Of a stretch of 64,000 nt of DNA, positions 26,491-41,124 are shown piece after piece (the first letter of the stretch is position 1; every line of letters starts with the position of its first letter). A program made the translations under genes and the position numbers. Source of the DNA: Zhihengliuella salsuginis. Its GTDB lineage: Bacteria; Actinomycetota; Actinomycetes; Actinomycetales; Micrococcaceae. Location of the stretch: NCBI RefSeq assembly GCF_014651715.1, contig NZ_BMXK01000002.1, positions 124,001 through 188,000 of the forward strand. Reading direction: 5' to 3'. The notes under the pieces were generated by a model. That model was given only the letters and a program-made list of their open reading frames with translations, was not told the DNA's origin and ran no database searches.

Positions 26491-28071
26491 ATGAGCGGAA
26501 ACGTCCGCGGGCTCGGCGTGATCAGCCCGAGCAAAGAGGAGTTCCGGGATCTGGCCTCCGGCCGGCGCGTCATCCCCGTGACGCTGAAGGTCCTGGCCGA
26601 CAGCCTGACGCCGATCTCGATCTACGAGCGGCTGGCCGGCGGCCGGCCCGGCACGTTCCTGATGGAGTCGGCGGCGGCCGGCGGCGTCTGGAGCCGGCAC
26701 TCGTTCATCGGGGTGCGCTCGCCCGCCACCCTGACCGCCCGCGACGGCGCCGCGCACTGGACGGGCGACGTGCCCGTCGGCCTGCCCTCCGACGGGCTCG
26801 CCGTCGACGTCCTGCGGGACACGGTCGCGGCCCTGCGCACCGAGCCCCTGCCGGGCATGCCCCCGCTGACCAGCGGCATGGTGGGGTTCGTCGGCTGGGA
26901 CTGCGTCCGCCACTGGGAGAAGCTGCCCGACCCGCCCGTCGACGACCTGCACCTGCCGGAGCTGGCGATGAACCTCGTCGGCGACATGGCCGTGCACGAC
27001 AACACCGACAGCACCGTCACGCTGATCGCCAATGCGATCAACCACAACGGCGCGGACACCGGCGTCGACGAGGCGTACGACGCCGCCGTCGAGCGGCTCC
27101 AGGCCATGCTCGCGGCACTGAACGGTCCCGTCGCCACGACGACCTCGACGTTCTCCGGCGCCGACGTCGACGCCGGCGAGCTGATGCGCGCCGTCACCCA
27201 CAGCTGGGACGAGGACTCGTACCGCCAGGCCATCCTGCGCGGCAAGGAGGCGATCGTCGACGGCGAAGTCTTCCAGGTTGTCGTCTCGCGCCGGTTCGAA
27301 CTCGCCACCGAGGCGGACCCCCTGGACGTCTACCGCGTCCTGCGCACGACCAACCCGAGCCCGTACATGTACCTGTACACGATGGCGGACGACGACGGCG
27401 GCACCTACTCGATCGTGGGCTCCTCCCCGGAGGCGCTGGTGACGGTCGACGACCGCGACGTCGTCACCCACCCGATCGCCGGGTCCCGCCCCCGCGGGGC
27501 CACCCACGAGGACGACGCCCTGATGGAGAAGGACCTCCTGGCGGACGAGAAGGAGCGGGCCGAGCACCTGATGCTCGTGGACCTCTCGCGCAACGACCTC
27601 TCGAAGGTCTGCGACGCCGGAACCGTCGACGTCACGCAGTTCATGGAGGTCGAGCGCTTCAGCCACATCATGCACCTGGTGAGCAACGTGGTCGGCCACC
27701 TGCGCGACGACGCCACGGCCTACGACGTGCTGGCCGCGACCTTCCCCGCCGGGACGCTCTCGGGGGCGCCGAAGCCGCGCGCCCTGCAGTTGCTCGACGA
27801 GTTCGAACCGCACCGGCGCGGCGTCTACGGCGGCGTCGTCGGCTACCTCGACTTCGCGGGCGACATGGACATGGCGATCGCCATCCGCTCGGCCCTGATC
27901 AAGGGCGGGACGGCCTACGTCCAGGCCGGCGGCGGCATCGTCAACGACTCCGACCTCGACGCCGAGGCCCTGGAGACGGTCAACAAGTCCGCCGCGCCGC
28001 TGAGGGCCGTCTGGGCGGCCGGGACGATGGCCGGGCACCGGGCCGCCGGCACCGGCGGGGAGGGGGCGTGA
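26491..28071 (+). CDS. trpE: Anthranilate synthase component I
   Basis: A 526-residue chorismate-using enzyme, first step of tryptophan synthesis. The N-terminal tryptophan-binding motif LMESAAAGGVWSRHSF fits the LLES-x10-S feedback site, so inhibition by tryptophan is expected. Chorismate-binding blocks include HPIAGSRPRGA, EKERAEHLMLVDLSRNDL and FPAGTLSGAPKPRA. Shine-Dalgarno AAGGGGAG is present. The glutaminase partner TrpG and TrpD are not in the window. Confidence 0.96.
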   Translation: MSGNVRGLGVISPSKEEFRDLASGRRVIPVTLKVLADSLTPISIYERLAGGRPGTFLMESAAAGGVWSRHSFIGVRSPATLTARDGAAHWTGDVPVGLPSDGLAVDVLRDTVAALRTEPLPGMPPLTSGMVGFVGWDCVRHWEKLPDPPVDDLHLPELAMNLVGDMAVHDNTDSTVTLIANAINHNGADTGVDEAYDAAVERLQAMLAALNGPVATTTSTFSGADVDAGELMRAVTHSWDEDSYRQAILRGKEAIVDGEVFQVVVSRRFELATEADPLDVYRVLRTTNPSPYMYLYTMADDDGGTYSIVGSSPEALVTVDDRDVVTHPIAGSRPRGATHEDDALMEKDLLADEKERAEHLMLVDLSRNDLSKVCDAGTVDVTQFMEVERFSHIMHLVSNVVGHLRDDATAYDVLAATFPAGTLSGAPKPRALQLLDEFEPHRRGVYGGVVGYLDFAGDMDMAIAIRSALIKGGTAYVQAGGGIVNDSDLDAEALETVNKSAAPLRAVWAAGTMAGHRAAGTGGEGA

Positions 28072-28649
28072 TGTCGCGGAGAGCGGCCGTCTTCACGGGG
28101 CTGGCCGGCGCGCTGCTGGCCCTGCTGACCGTGACCCGGACCTGGATCACGGTCACCCCGGCGGAGTCCGCGATCGTGCAGAGCACCGTCGTCGTCCCGG
28201 GATCGGATGCTGCGACCAGCGTCTCGGCGCTGGCGATCGTGGCGCTGGCCGCGAGCATCAGCCTGTCGATCGCCGGGCGCATCGCCCGGTACATCATCGC
28301 CGCCCTGCTCGTGGCGGCCGGCACCGGGGTCGGTTTCGCCGCGGCGTCGGTCCTCGGGGACCCCGAGTCCGCCGCCGCGGGTCTGGTCGGCGAGGCCGCC
28401 GGGACCGCGCAGATCCTCGCCGACTACGAGACCTCGGCCTGGCCGGTCGTCGGGATCGCCGCCGGCGTCTGGATCGTCGTCGCTGGACTGCTCGTCGCCG
28501 TCAGCGCGCGCCGCTGGGCGGACAGCCGCAAGTACGCCGCTGCGGGGGAGCAGCCCGCGGCTCCGGAGGCCGCGGCCGACGACGACTCGCGCGTCGACGA
28601 GATCGACGGGTGGGACCGGCTCTCGCGCGGCGAGGACCCCACCCGCTGA
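28068..28649 (+). CDS. Trp-region conserved membrane protein (TIGR02234 type)
   Basis: A 193-residue protein with four predicted membrane helices and an acidic cytoplasmic tail ending DEIDGWDRLSRGEDPTR. Proteins of this type lie downstream of trpE throughout actinobacteria; a role in tryptophan synthesis or export is suspected but unproven. GTG 28068 overlaps the trpE stop; ATG 28071 directly after it is an equally good start. Confidence 0.85.
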   Translation: MMSRRAAVFTGLAGALLALLTVTRTWITVTPAESAIVQSTVVVPGSDAATSVSALAIVALAASISLSIAGRIARYIIAALLVAAGTGVGFAAASVLGDPESAAAGLVGEAAGTAQILADYETSAWPVVGIAAGVWIVVAGLLVAVSARRWADSRKYAAAGEQPAAPEAAADDDSRVDEIDGWDRLSRGEDPTR

Positions 28650-28772
28650 GCGCGCGCGGCCGGACGCGCGAGAGGTCACCGAGGACGCAAAGCACGTCGA
28701 TCAGTGGCAGAATGGATGTAGTTCTACAAAGGGGCGAAATCCCCGCCCGCACCCACAAGGAGTCAAACGATC

Positions 28773-29036
28773 ATGGCTAACGCCACTACTCAGACAACAC
28801 AAGCGATCGACCCGATGCACGCGGAGCAGCCGGGCCACGGCAACAGCGTCGCCGCCTGGTCGATGGTGGCCGTCATGCTCCTGGGCTTCGCCGTGGGCTG
28901 CGTCGGTTTCACGATCGCGAACATGATCGTCCTGTCCGTCGGCATCGTGATCATCCTCGCCGGCCTGATCCTCGGCTGGATCCTCAAGAAGGCCGGGTTC
29001 GGCGTCGGCGGCGCCAAGTCCAAGTCCTCGCACTGA
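28773..29036 (+). CDS. HGxxxAAW-motif small membrane protein (DUF6704 type)
   Basis: An 87-residue protein with two membrane helices, preceded by the signature HGNSVAAW (about 22-29) and ending in a basic-serine tail KSKSS. Small membrane proteins with this His-Gly-x-x-x-Ala-Ala-Trp element sit between the trp membrane protein and trpC in related genera. Function unknown. Shine-Dalgarno AAGGAG lies 8 bases before the ATG. The 123 bases upstream contain a TGTAGTTCTACA palindrome (28718-28729). Confidence 0.8.
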   Translation: MANATTQTTQAIDPMHAEQPGHGNSVAAWSMVAVMLLGFAVGCVGFTIANMIVLSVGIVIILAGLILGWILKKAGFGVGGAKSKSSH

Positions 29037-29038
29037 TC

Positions 29039-29881
29039 GTGAGCGTTCTCGACGACATCATCGCCGGCGTCCGTGAGGACCTCGAGGCGCGGCGCGCCCT
29101 CCTCGGCGACGACGAGATCGCGTCCCTCGCCGCCGCAGCTCCCGCGGCGCGGGATGCCTTCGCGGCGCTCGGCGGCGTGCGCGACGGGGACCCCGGGGCC
29201 GAACGCGATACCCGTCTGCGCGTGATCTCCGAGGTCAAGCGCAAGAGCCCGTCCAAGGGCGCCCTGGCGGACATCCCCGAGCCGTCCGAGCTCGCGCGCC
29301 AGTACGAGGAGGGCGGCGCCTCGGTGATCTCCGTCCTGACCGAGCAGCGCCGTTTCGGGGGATCGCTCGAGGACTTCGACGCCGTCCGCGCCGCCGTCGA
29401 GCTGCCCCTGCTGCGCAAGGACTTCACCGTCGAGGCCTACCAGATCCACGAGGCGCGCGCCCACGGCGCCGACCTGGTCCTCCTGATCGTCGCCGCACTG
29501 AGCGATGGGCAGCTCGCCGAGTTCCTCGCGTTGACGCGCGACCTCGGCATGGAGGCACTCGTCGAGGCGCACACGGAGGAGGAGATCGACCGGGCGGTGG
29601 CCGTCGGCGCGCGGATCATCGGCGTGAACGTGCGCAACCTGAAAACGCTCGAGGTCGACCGGGGCACCTTCGCCCGTCTGGCCGACCGCATTCCCGCAGA
29701 CGCCGTGATCGTCGCCGAATCCGGCGTCCGCGGAGTCGAGGACGCCGTCGGATTCGCAGCGAAGGGCGCCGACGCGATCCTCGTGGGCGAGGCACTCGTG
29801 ATAGACAACAGCCCGCAGCAGGCCATCGCTTCGTTCGTTGCCCAGGGCAGCGCCGCGAAGCCGGCCCGAGCCCGGGCCTGA
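29039..29881 (+). CDS. trpC: Indole-3-glycerol phosphate synthase
   Basis: A 280-residue TIM-barrel enzyme. [48 protein letters not shown] and VNVRNLKT carry the substrate-binding and catalytic residues. GTG start 2 bases after the previous stop. The C-terminal tail after AIASF is a short Ala/Arg extension. trpF is absent; in this lineage PriA normally supplies that activity. Confidence 0.96.
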   Translation: MSVLDDIIAGVREDLEARRALLGDDEIASLAAAAPAARDAFAALGGVRDGDPGAERDTRLRVISEVKRKSPSKGALADIPEPSELARQYEEGGASVISVLTEQRRFGGSLEDFDAVRAAVELPLLRKDFTVEAYQIHEARAHGADLVLLIVAALSDGQLAEFLALTRDLGMEALVEAHTEEEIDRAVAVGARIIGVNVRNLKTLEVDRGTFARLADRIPADAVIVAESGVRGVEDAVGFAAKGADAILVGEALVIDNSPQQAIASFVAQGSAAKPARARA

Positions 29882-29939
29882 AGCGCCCGGCGCAAGGAAG
29901 ACAACATCCCACTCGCTGGATCCGGAAGGTAGGCACACC

Positions 29940-31232
29940 GTGAGCGATTCCGCGCACGTTCCCGCAGGAGACGACCCCGTCCGGGCATTCCTGAATGACA
30001 ACTCGAGCCTCCGCGATGCGCCGGGCCCGTACTTCGGCGAGTTCGGCGGGCGGTGGATGCCCGAGTCGCTGATCGCCGCCCTCGACGAGCTCACGGAGAC
30101 CTTCGAGACCGCGAAGAACGATCCCGGGTTCGTCGAGGAGGTCCGCGAGCTGAACCGGACGTACTCCGGCCGGCCGTCGCTGCTGACCGAGGCCAAGCGC
30201 TTCAGCCAGCACGCCGGCGGGGCGCGGGTCTTCCTCAAGCGCGAGGACCTGAACCACACCGGAAGCCACAAGATCAACAACGTCCTCGGCCAGGCGCTGC
30301 TGGCGAAGCGGATGGGCAAGACCCGCATCATCGCCGAGACCGGGGCCGGCCAGCACGGCGTCGCCTCCGCGACCGCCGCGGCGCTGCTGGGCCTGGAATG
30401 CGTCGTGTACATGGGCGCGGCGGACACGCGCCGGCAGGCGCTGAACGTCGCCCGCATGCGCCTGCTCGGGGCGGAGGTGATCCCGGTCGAGGCCGGATCC
30501 CAGACGCTCAAGGACGCGATCAACGAGGCGCTGCGCGACTGGGTCGCCAACGTCGACTCGACCCACTACCTGCTCGGCACCGCGGCGGGCGCGCACCCGT
30601 TCCCGGCCCTCGTGCGCTACTTCCACCAGGTCATCGGCGATGAGGCGCGCGAGCAGATCCTCGAGGAGACCGGGCGCCTGCCGGACGCCGTCTGCGCCTG
30701 CATCGGCGGCGGCTCGAACGCCATCGGCATCTTCCACGGCTTCCTCGACGACCGCGGGGTCGAGCTCTACGGCTTCGAGGCGGGCGGGGACGGCGTCGAC
30801 ACGCCGCGCCACGCGGCCACGATCACGCTGGGCCGCCCGGGCGTGCTGCACGGCGCCAAGAGCTACCTGATGCAGGACGAGGACGGGCAGACCATCGAGT
30901 CGCACTCGATCTCGGCCGGGCTCGACTACCCGGGGGTGGGCCCCGAGCACTCGTACCTGCACAGCATCGGCCGCGTCTCCTACGAGCCGATCACGGACGC
31001 GGAGGCCATGGAGGCCTTCGAGCTGCTGTGCCGCACCGAGGGGATCATCCCGGCGATCGAGTCCTCGCACGCCCTGGCCGGGGCCATGAAGGTCGGGCGC
31101 CGCAAGGTGGAGGCGGGCGCGGTCCCGGACGAGGTCGTCATCATCGCCAACCTCTCCGGCCGCGGTGACAAGGACGTCGGGACCGCCGCCGAATGGTTCA
31201 ACTACCTCGACGCCGAAGGGCAGGGCGAATAA
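29940..31232 (+). CDS. trpB: Tryptophan synthase beta chain
   Basis: A 430-residue PLP enzyme condensing indole with serine. [15 protein letters not shown] and the PLP lysine in [10 protein letters not shown] are present, as is the phosphate-binding [11 protein letters not shown] at 29940 has GGAAGG upstream. Its stop overlaps trpA by one base (TAATG). Confidence 0.97.
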   Translation: MSDSAHVPAGDDPVRAFLNDNSSLRDAPGPYFGEFGGRWMPESLIAALDELTETFETAKNDPGFVEEVRELNRTYSGRPSLLTEAKRFSQHAGGARVFLKREDLNHTGSHKINNVLGQALLAKRMGKTRIIAETGAGQHGVASATAAALLGLECVVYMGAADTRRQALNVARMRLLGAEVIPVEAGSQTLKDAINEALRDWVANVDSTHYLLGTAAGAHPFPALVRYFHQVIGDEAREQILEETGRLPDAVCACIGGGSNAIGIFHGFLDDRGVELYGFEAGGDGVDTPRHAATITLGRPGVLHGAKSYLMQDEDGQTIESHSISAGLDYPGVGPEHSYLHSIGRVSYEPITDAEAMEAFELLCRTEGIIPAIESSHALAGAMKVGRRKVEAGAVPDEVVIIANLSGRGDKDVGTAAEWFNYLDAEGQGE

Positions 31233-32059
31233 TGACCACCGAATCGCCGACCAACCACGCCGTGCCGACCGGCAGCAAGGCCGCGGCAGCCATCGAGAAG
31301 GCGCGCGGCGAGGGCCGGCCCGCCCTCATCTGCTACCTGCCGGCCGGGTTCCCGGATGCGCAGACGACGATCGACGCCGCCGTCGCCATGGCCGACAACG
31401 GTGCCGACATCATCGAGCTGGGCATCCCGTACTCCGATCCGGTCATGGACGGGCACGTCATCCAGGCCGCCACGGTCCAGGCCCTCGCGGGCGGGTTCAA
31501 GGTCGCCCAGATCTTCGACATCGTCCGCGGCATCACCGAGCGCTGCGACGCCGCGGTCCTCGTGATGACCTACTGGAACCCGGTGCTGCGCCACGGCGTG
31601 GACGAGTTCTCCCGCAAGCTCGCCGAAGCCGGCGGCGCAGGCCTCATCACCCCCGACCTCATCCCGGACGAGGCCAGCGAATGGTTCGCCGCGTCGGACG
31701 AGCACGGACTGGACCGGGTGTTCCTGGTCGCCCCCAGCTCGACGCCGAAGCGGCTCACCGAGGCGGTGAGCGCAAGCCGCGGCTTCGTCTACTGCGTCTC
31801 GATCATGGGCGTCACCGGCGCCCGCACCTCGGTGGCGACGACCGCCGAGGGCGTCGTCGCGGCCGCGCATGCCGCCGGAGCCGGGCGGGCCTGTGTCGGA
31901 CTCGGCGTCTCCAACCGCTCCCACATCGAGGAGATCGGCTCCTACGCCGACGGCGTCATCGTCGGCACGGCGCTCGTCGCGGCCCTGCGCGACGGCGGGG
32001 TCGAAGCCGTCGCCGAACTCACCGCACACCTCAGCGGCCGAAAGGACCAGCCCGCATGA
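31232..32059 (+). CDS. trpA: Tryptophan synthase alpha chain
   Basis: A 275-residue TIM-barrel subunit cleaving indole glycerol phosphate. The catalytic Glu is in ADIIELGIPYSDPVMDG and the Asp in GLITPDLIPDEA; VYCVSIMGVTGAR is conserved. A short Thr/Asn-rich N-terminal extension is present. It overlaps lgt by ATGA. Confidence 0.97.
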   Translation: MTTESPTNHAVPTGSKAAAAIEKARGEGRPALICYLPAGFPDAQTTIDAAVAMADNGADIIELGIPYSDPVMDGHVIQAATVQALAGGFKVAQIFDIVRGITERCDAAVLVMTYWNPVLRHGVDEFSRKLAEAGGAGLITPDLIPDEASEWFAASDEHGLDRVFLVAPSSTPKRLTEAVSASRGFVYCVSIMGVTGARTSVATTAEGVVAAAHAAGAGRACVGLGVSNRSHIEEIGSYADGVIVGTALVAALRDGGVEAVAELTAHLSGRKDQPA

Positions 32060-33111
32060 CACTTCCCACGTCGATCCCCAGCCCCCCGGCCGAATGGTCG
32101 AGCATCAGCCTGGGACCGTTGACCATCCACGCCTACGCACTGTGCATCCTGGCGGGGATCGTCGTGGCCATGTGGCTGACCAACCGGCGCTGGCGCGCCA
32201 AAGGCGGGCCCGAGGGTGTTGTCTGGGACATCTGCATCTGGGCGATCCCGTTCGGCATCATCGGCGGACGTCTGTACCACATCTTCTCCTCGCCGGACGC
32301 CTACTTCGGTCCCGGTTTCGACGGCACGGGCGACCTCAGCCTGACCTGGCAGATCTGGCGCGGCGGCCTCGGCATCTGGGGCGCCGTGGCCCTCGGCCTC
32401 ATCGGCGCGTGGATCGCGTGCCGGCGCTACGGCGTCCGCCTGTCCTCGTTCGCGGACGCCGCCGCTCCGGGAGTCCTGCTCGCGCAGGCCATCGGCCGCC
32501 TGGGCAACTGGTTCAACCAGGAGCTCTTCGGCGGCCCCACCACGTTGCCGTGGGGACTGGAGATCGACGCCGACAGCCCGACGTTCCCGGCGGACATGGC
32601 CGCCGGCACCCTGTTCCACCCGACCTTCCTCTACGAACTCGTGTGGAACGTTCTCGGCGTCGTCCTCCTGCTGGCCCTTGACAAGAAGTTCAAGTTCCGT
32701 CGCGGCGCCATGATGTGGCTGTACATCTTCGTCTACACCCTCGGCCGGGTCTGGATCGAGATGCTGCGCATCGACGACGCGGAACTGATCACGTTCTTCG
32801 GCATGACGCAGCGGCTGAACGTCTGGACAAGCGTCCTCCTCCTGGTCGTCGCGGCTGTCGCCTTCACCGTGACGGTCATCACGTCGCGCGGCCGGCCGGA
32901 CCCGGGGGTCTATCTTCCAGGGCGCCGCGACGAGGCCGGCGTGTCCGCGGCCGCGGCGTCGGATGCTGGCGCTAAAGGCAGCCTGACCAGCGACAACGGG
33001 AGCGCGGCTGAGGTCCCGCCGGCCGCCTCAGGGACGTCGGGGAGCCCGGATTCCGCGGAAGAAGCCGAACATGATGGCGGAAATCGCAACGGGACGGCAA
33101 CCGGAGCGTAA
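32056..33111 (+). CDS. lgt: Phosphatidylglycerol-prolipoprotein diacylglyceryl transferase
   Basis: A 351-residue inner-membrane enzyme with about seven helices that attaches diacylglyceryl to lipobox cysteines. GLGIWGAVALG, the signature GRLGNWFNQELFGGPT and GRVWIEMLRID are intact. A hydrophilic tail of about 65 residues (rich in Ala, Ser, Glu, Gly) follows the last helix and is typical of actinobacterial Lgt. The link between trpA and lgt recurs in related genera. A substrate in this window is the Rieske lipoprotein. Confidence 0.95.
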   Translation: MTLPTSIPSPPAEWSSISLGPLTIHAYALCILAGIVVAMWLTNRRWRAKGGPEGVVWDICIWAIPFGIIGGRLYHIFSSPDAYFGPGFDGTGDLSLTWQIWRGGLGIWGAVALGLIGAWIACRRYGVRLSSFADAAAPGVLLAQAIGRLGNWFNQELFGGPTTLPWGLEIDADSPTFPADMAAGTLFHPTFLYELVWNVLGVVLLLALDKKFKFRRGAMMWLYIFVYTLGRVWIEMLRIDDAELITFFGMTQRLNVWTSVLLLVVAAVAFTVTVITSRGRPDPGVYLPGRRDEAGVSAAAASDAGAKGSLTSDNGSAAEVPPAASGTSGSPDSAEEAEHDGGNRNGTATGA

Positions 33112-33150
33112 AAATTCCGCCTTCTCTGTGGCGGGTGGCCGGGGCAGTGC

Positions 33151-33440
33151 TAATCTCACCGTACTTGTGTGATGTGGTCGCGGCCCGACAAGAGCCGTGA
33201 CCCACGCAGATCCACCGGCCCGCGGGAGGACTAAGCTCCCGCGACGAACCGGTGCCACGACGAAGTGGTTCTCCGAACCCCTGGAGAGATGTTCTCGAGT
33301 CCGGCCGCAGGCCGGACTCTCATCCCAAGTCGTGCTACGCATTGGTAGCTGCCCGTTCACCCACCGGGGCCAACGCCGTCCCCTCCGCACCCAGCGCCGA
33401 TGGTTCGTGGTGCGCATTCTCGTTCCGGAGAAAGGACTCT
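33151..33440 (+). promoter_or_regulatory. Long structured 5' leader of gltB
   Basis: The gap between lgt and gltB is 329 bases. A possible -10 TAATCT (33151-33156) gives a leader of about 280 bases. A compound hairpin has outer arms CACCGG/CCGGTG (33213-33218, 33249-33254) and inner arms CGCGGGAG/CTCCCGCG (33221-33228, 33236-33243). A second hairpin, 33297-33319, has ten perfect pairs and a GCA loop. No U-tract follows either. A 20-codon frame (33172-33234) ends inside the loop of the first hairpin. It matches no riboswitch class I can recognise. Shine-Dalgarno GGAGAAAGGA precedes gltB. Confidence 0.5.
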
Positions 33441-38043
<4,603 letters not shown>

Positions 38044-38051
<8 letters not shown>

Positions 38052-39501
38052 TCCCCGTGGATTTCTGAAGGTACGCGAACGCCAGACGCAGCCGCGCCGC
38101 CCCGTGCCGGTGCGCATCATGGACTGGAAGGAAGTCTACGAGCGCCAGCAGGCCGGGACCCTGCACGACCAGGCCTCGCGCTGCATGGACTGCGGCGTCC
38201 CGTTCTGCCACCAGGGCTGCCCGCTCGGCAACCTCATCCCCGAATGGAACGACCTCGTCTACCGGGGCCGCATGGGGGAGGCCTCCGAGCGCCTGCACGC
38301 CACGAATAACTTCCCGGAGTTCACGGGTAAGTTGTGCCCGGCCCCGTGCGAGTCGTCCTGCGTGCTCGGCATCAACCAGCCGGCCGTGACCATCAAGCAG
38401 ATGGAAGCCGAGATCGCCGAGCAGGCATTCGACGACAACAACGTTGAGCCGATCCTGCCGCAGCGCCACACCGACCAGACCGTGGCCGTCATCGGCTCCG
38501 GTCCGGCCGGCCTCGCCACGGCGCAGCAGCTCACGCGCGCCGGCCACACGGTCGCCGTCTACGAGCGCGACGACGCCGTCGGTGGCCTCCTGCGCTACGG
38601 CATTCCGGACTTCAAGATGGACAAGTCCATCCTGGACCGCCGCCTGGAGCAGATGCGGGCCGAGGGGACGCGGTTCCGCACGAACGTCGCGGTGGGCAAG
38701 GACATCTCGTGGGACCAGCTGCGTCGTCGCTACGACGCGGTCGTGGTCGCCACCGGGTCGACGATCCCGCGCGACCTGCCGATCCCCGGCCGCGAACTCG
38801 ACGGCGTGCACTTCGCGATGGAGTACCTGACCGAGTCCAACCGTTCGGTGGCCGGCGAGGCGGTGCCCGACCAGATCCATGCCAAGGGCAAGCACGTCGT
38901 CATCCTCGGCGGCGGCGACACCGGAGCCGACTGCATCGGGACGTCGCACCGCCATGGTGCGGCCTCCGTGACCACGCTGGCCATCGGCAAGGAGCCGCCG
39001 GTGGAGCGCCCCGAGCACCAGCCGTGGCCGATGATGCCGACCGTGTTCGAGGTCCAGTCGGCCCACGAGGAGGGTGGCGATCGCACCTATCTTGCGTCTA
39101 CGGTAGAGTTTGTAGGCGAGGAAGGCCGTGTGACTGGGATCACGGTCGCCGAAACTGAATTTGTTGATGGTAGGCGCCTCCCCAAGGCGGGTACCGAGCG
39201 TACGATCAAAGCCGATCTCGTACTCTTGGCTCTGGGCTTCACCGGCCCCGAGCCCGCTGGTCTGCAGCAGCAGGCCGGCACCGAGTTTGATGACCGGGGC
39301 AACGTGGCCCGTGACGGTTACTACATGACCAACACGCCCGGCGTGTTTGCTGCCGGCGACGCCGGCCGCGGACAGTCGCTGATCGTGTGGGCCATCGCTG
39401 AGGGGCGCGCATGCGCTGCTGCGGTGGACAAGTACCTGATGGGCGAGACCCGATTGCCTGCCCCCGTGGCACCGACGGATCAAGCCATTTCAATGCTCTG
39501 A
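38044..39501 (+). CDS. gltD: Glutamate synthase, small (beta) subunit
   Basis: A 485-residue FAD/NADPH oxidoreductase feeding electrons to GltB. The N-terminal [4Fe-4S] cysteines are in [17 protein letters not shown] and [15 protein letters not shown] binding is at [14 protein letters not shown] and NADPH binding at [24 protein letters not shown] is the second FAD motif. GTG start with GGAGG. A stretch at about 39075-39250 uses A/T-ending codons (CTT, TCT, GTA, TTT, GTT, GAT) much more than the rest of the gene. Confidence 0.97.
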
Positions 39502-39566
39502 CCGGGCATTCTGCAACTGCAGGACTCCCGGACGTGAACGACTGAGAAAAGGCGGTTAGTCGACGT

Positions 39567-41108
39567 ATGCGACGCGCAAAAATTGTGGCAACTTTTGGTC
39601 CCGCAATCGGCACCTACGACAAGGTGGTGCAGATTCTCCAAGCGGGTGTGGATGTCGCCCGCCTGAACATGAGCCACGGTGAGCACTCCACTCACGCAGA
39701 GAACCTCGCCAACGTGCGCCAGGCCTCGGCCGAGCTGAAGCGCCCCGTGGGCGTCTTCGCGGACCTTCAGGGTCCCAAGATCCGGCTGGGCCGCTTCGCG
39801 GACGGACCGCACGTGCTGGAAGTCGGCGACACCTTCACCATCACGGTCGAGGACATCGAGGGCACGAAGGACATCTGCTCGACGACCTTCAAGGGCCTGC
39901 CGGGCGACGTCAACGTCGGCGACCGCCTCCTGATCAACGACGGCCGGGTGGCCCTGCGGGCCACCGAGGTCGACGACGTCAAGGTCGTGACCGAGGTCGT
40001 CGTCGGCGGCGAGGTCTCCAACAACAAGGGCATCAACCTGCCCGGTGTCGCCGTCAACGTCCCCGCGCTGAGCGAGAAGGACGAGGACGATCTGCGCTGG
40101 GCCATCCGGGCCGGCGTCGACATGGTCGCCCTGTCCTTCGTCCGGAACGCGGCCGACATCGACCGCGTCCACGAGATCATGGACGAGGAGGGTCGCCGCC
40201 TCCCGGTGATCGCCAAGATCGAGAAGCCGCAGGCCGTCGACAGCCTGGAGGAGATCATCGACGCGTTCGACGCCATCATGGTCGCCCGCGGCGATCTGGG
40301 CGTCGAGCTGCCGATCGAAGAGGTCCCGCTGGTGCAGAAGCGCGCCGTCGAATTGGCGCGCCGCTGGGCCAAGCCGGTCATCGTCGCGACCCAGGTGCTC
40401 GAGTCGATGATCGAGAGCCCGCTGCCCACCCGGGCCGAGGCCTCGGACTGCGCCAACGCCGTCCTCGACGGTGCGGACGCGGTCATGCTCTCGGGCGAGA
40501 CGAGCGTCGGGGCCTACCCGATCAAGACCGTCGAGACGATGTCCCGCATCATCCAGAACACCGAGGAGCACGGCCTGCGCCGGATCCCGCCCCTGGGATC
40601 GCGTCCGCGCACCCGTGGTGGCGCCATCACGCGTGCCGCCGTCGAGGTCGCCGATCAGCTGGATGCGAAGTTCATCGTCGCCTTCACGCAGTCCGGCGAC
40701 TCCGCACGTCGTCTCTCGCGGTTGCGCCCCAAGCAGCCGATCCTCGCGTTCACGCCGCTCAACCACACGTTCAGCATCATGTCGCTGTATTGGGGCGTCC
40801 AGCCCCGCGTGGTCGAGTACGCGGACCACACGGACAAGATGACGGCCCAGGTCGACAAGTCCCTGCAGCTCGAGGGCCTGGCCAATGTGGGCGACCTCGT
40901 CTGCATCGCGGCCGGTTCCCCTCCCGGAACGGCGGGCTCGACGAACTCGCTGCGCGTGCACCGCGTGGGCGATGTTGCGGATGCGGGCGAGCTGCTCGAG
41001 GGGCAGGAGCCCCCGGCGCGCGAGAAGGTCGGGCCGTGGCGCACCCGCGAGGAGGCGCTCGACGACCTCGTCACCTACATGCGGGGCGACGACGACCGCA
41101 CCAGCTAG
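39567..41108 (+). CDS. pyk: Pyruvate kinase
   Basis: A 513-residue glycolytic enzyme converting PEP and ADP to pyruvate and ATP. The sequence begins MRRAKIVATFGPA; GVFADLQGPKIRLG, KIEKPQAV, MVARGDLGVELP and the signature with AVMLSGETSVG are intact. The C-terminal domain from about 350 is complete; an extra 40-residue tail is seen. The Shine-Dalgarno sequence is weak (AAAAGGCGG some 15 bases upstream). Confidence 0.96.
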   Translation: MRRAKIVATFGPAIGTYDKVVQILQAGVDVARLNMSHGEHSTHAENLANVRQASAELKRPVGVFADLQGPKIRLGRFADGPHVLEVGDTFTITVEDIEGTKDICSTTFKGLPGDVNVGDRLLINDGRVALRATEVDDVKVVTEVVVGGEVSNNKGINLPGVAVNVPALSEKDEDDLRWAIRAGVDMVALSFVRNAADIDRVHEIMDEEGRRLPVIAKIEKPQAVDSLEEIIDAFDAIMVARGDLGVELPIEEVPLVQKRAVELARRWAKPVIVATQVLESMIESPLPTRAEASDCANAVLDGADAVMLSGETSVGAYPIKTVETMSRIIQNTEEHGLRRIPPLGSRPRTRGGAITRAAVEVADQLDAKFIVAFTQSGDSARRLSRLRPKQPILAFTPLNHTFSIMSLYWGVQPRVVEYADHTDKMTAQVDKSLQLEGLANVGDLVCIAAGSPPGTAGSTNSLRVHRVGDVADAGELLEGQEPPAREKVGPWRTREEALDDLVTYMRGDDDRTS

Positions 41109-41124
41109 TCGTCCGGCTTCCGAT

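Noticed and set aside
28712-28780. A 22-codon frame before the HGxxxAAW membrane protein that overlaps its start
   Set aside because: It has no Shine-Dalgarno sequence or properly spaced -10, its codons are not biased, and it contains no tryptophan codons as expected for a trp leader. The region looks like promoter or leader sequence.
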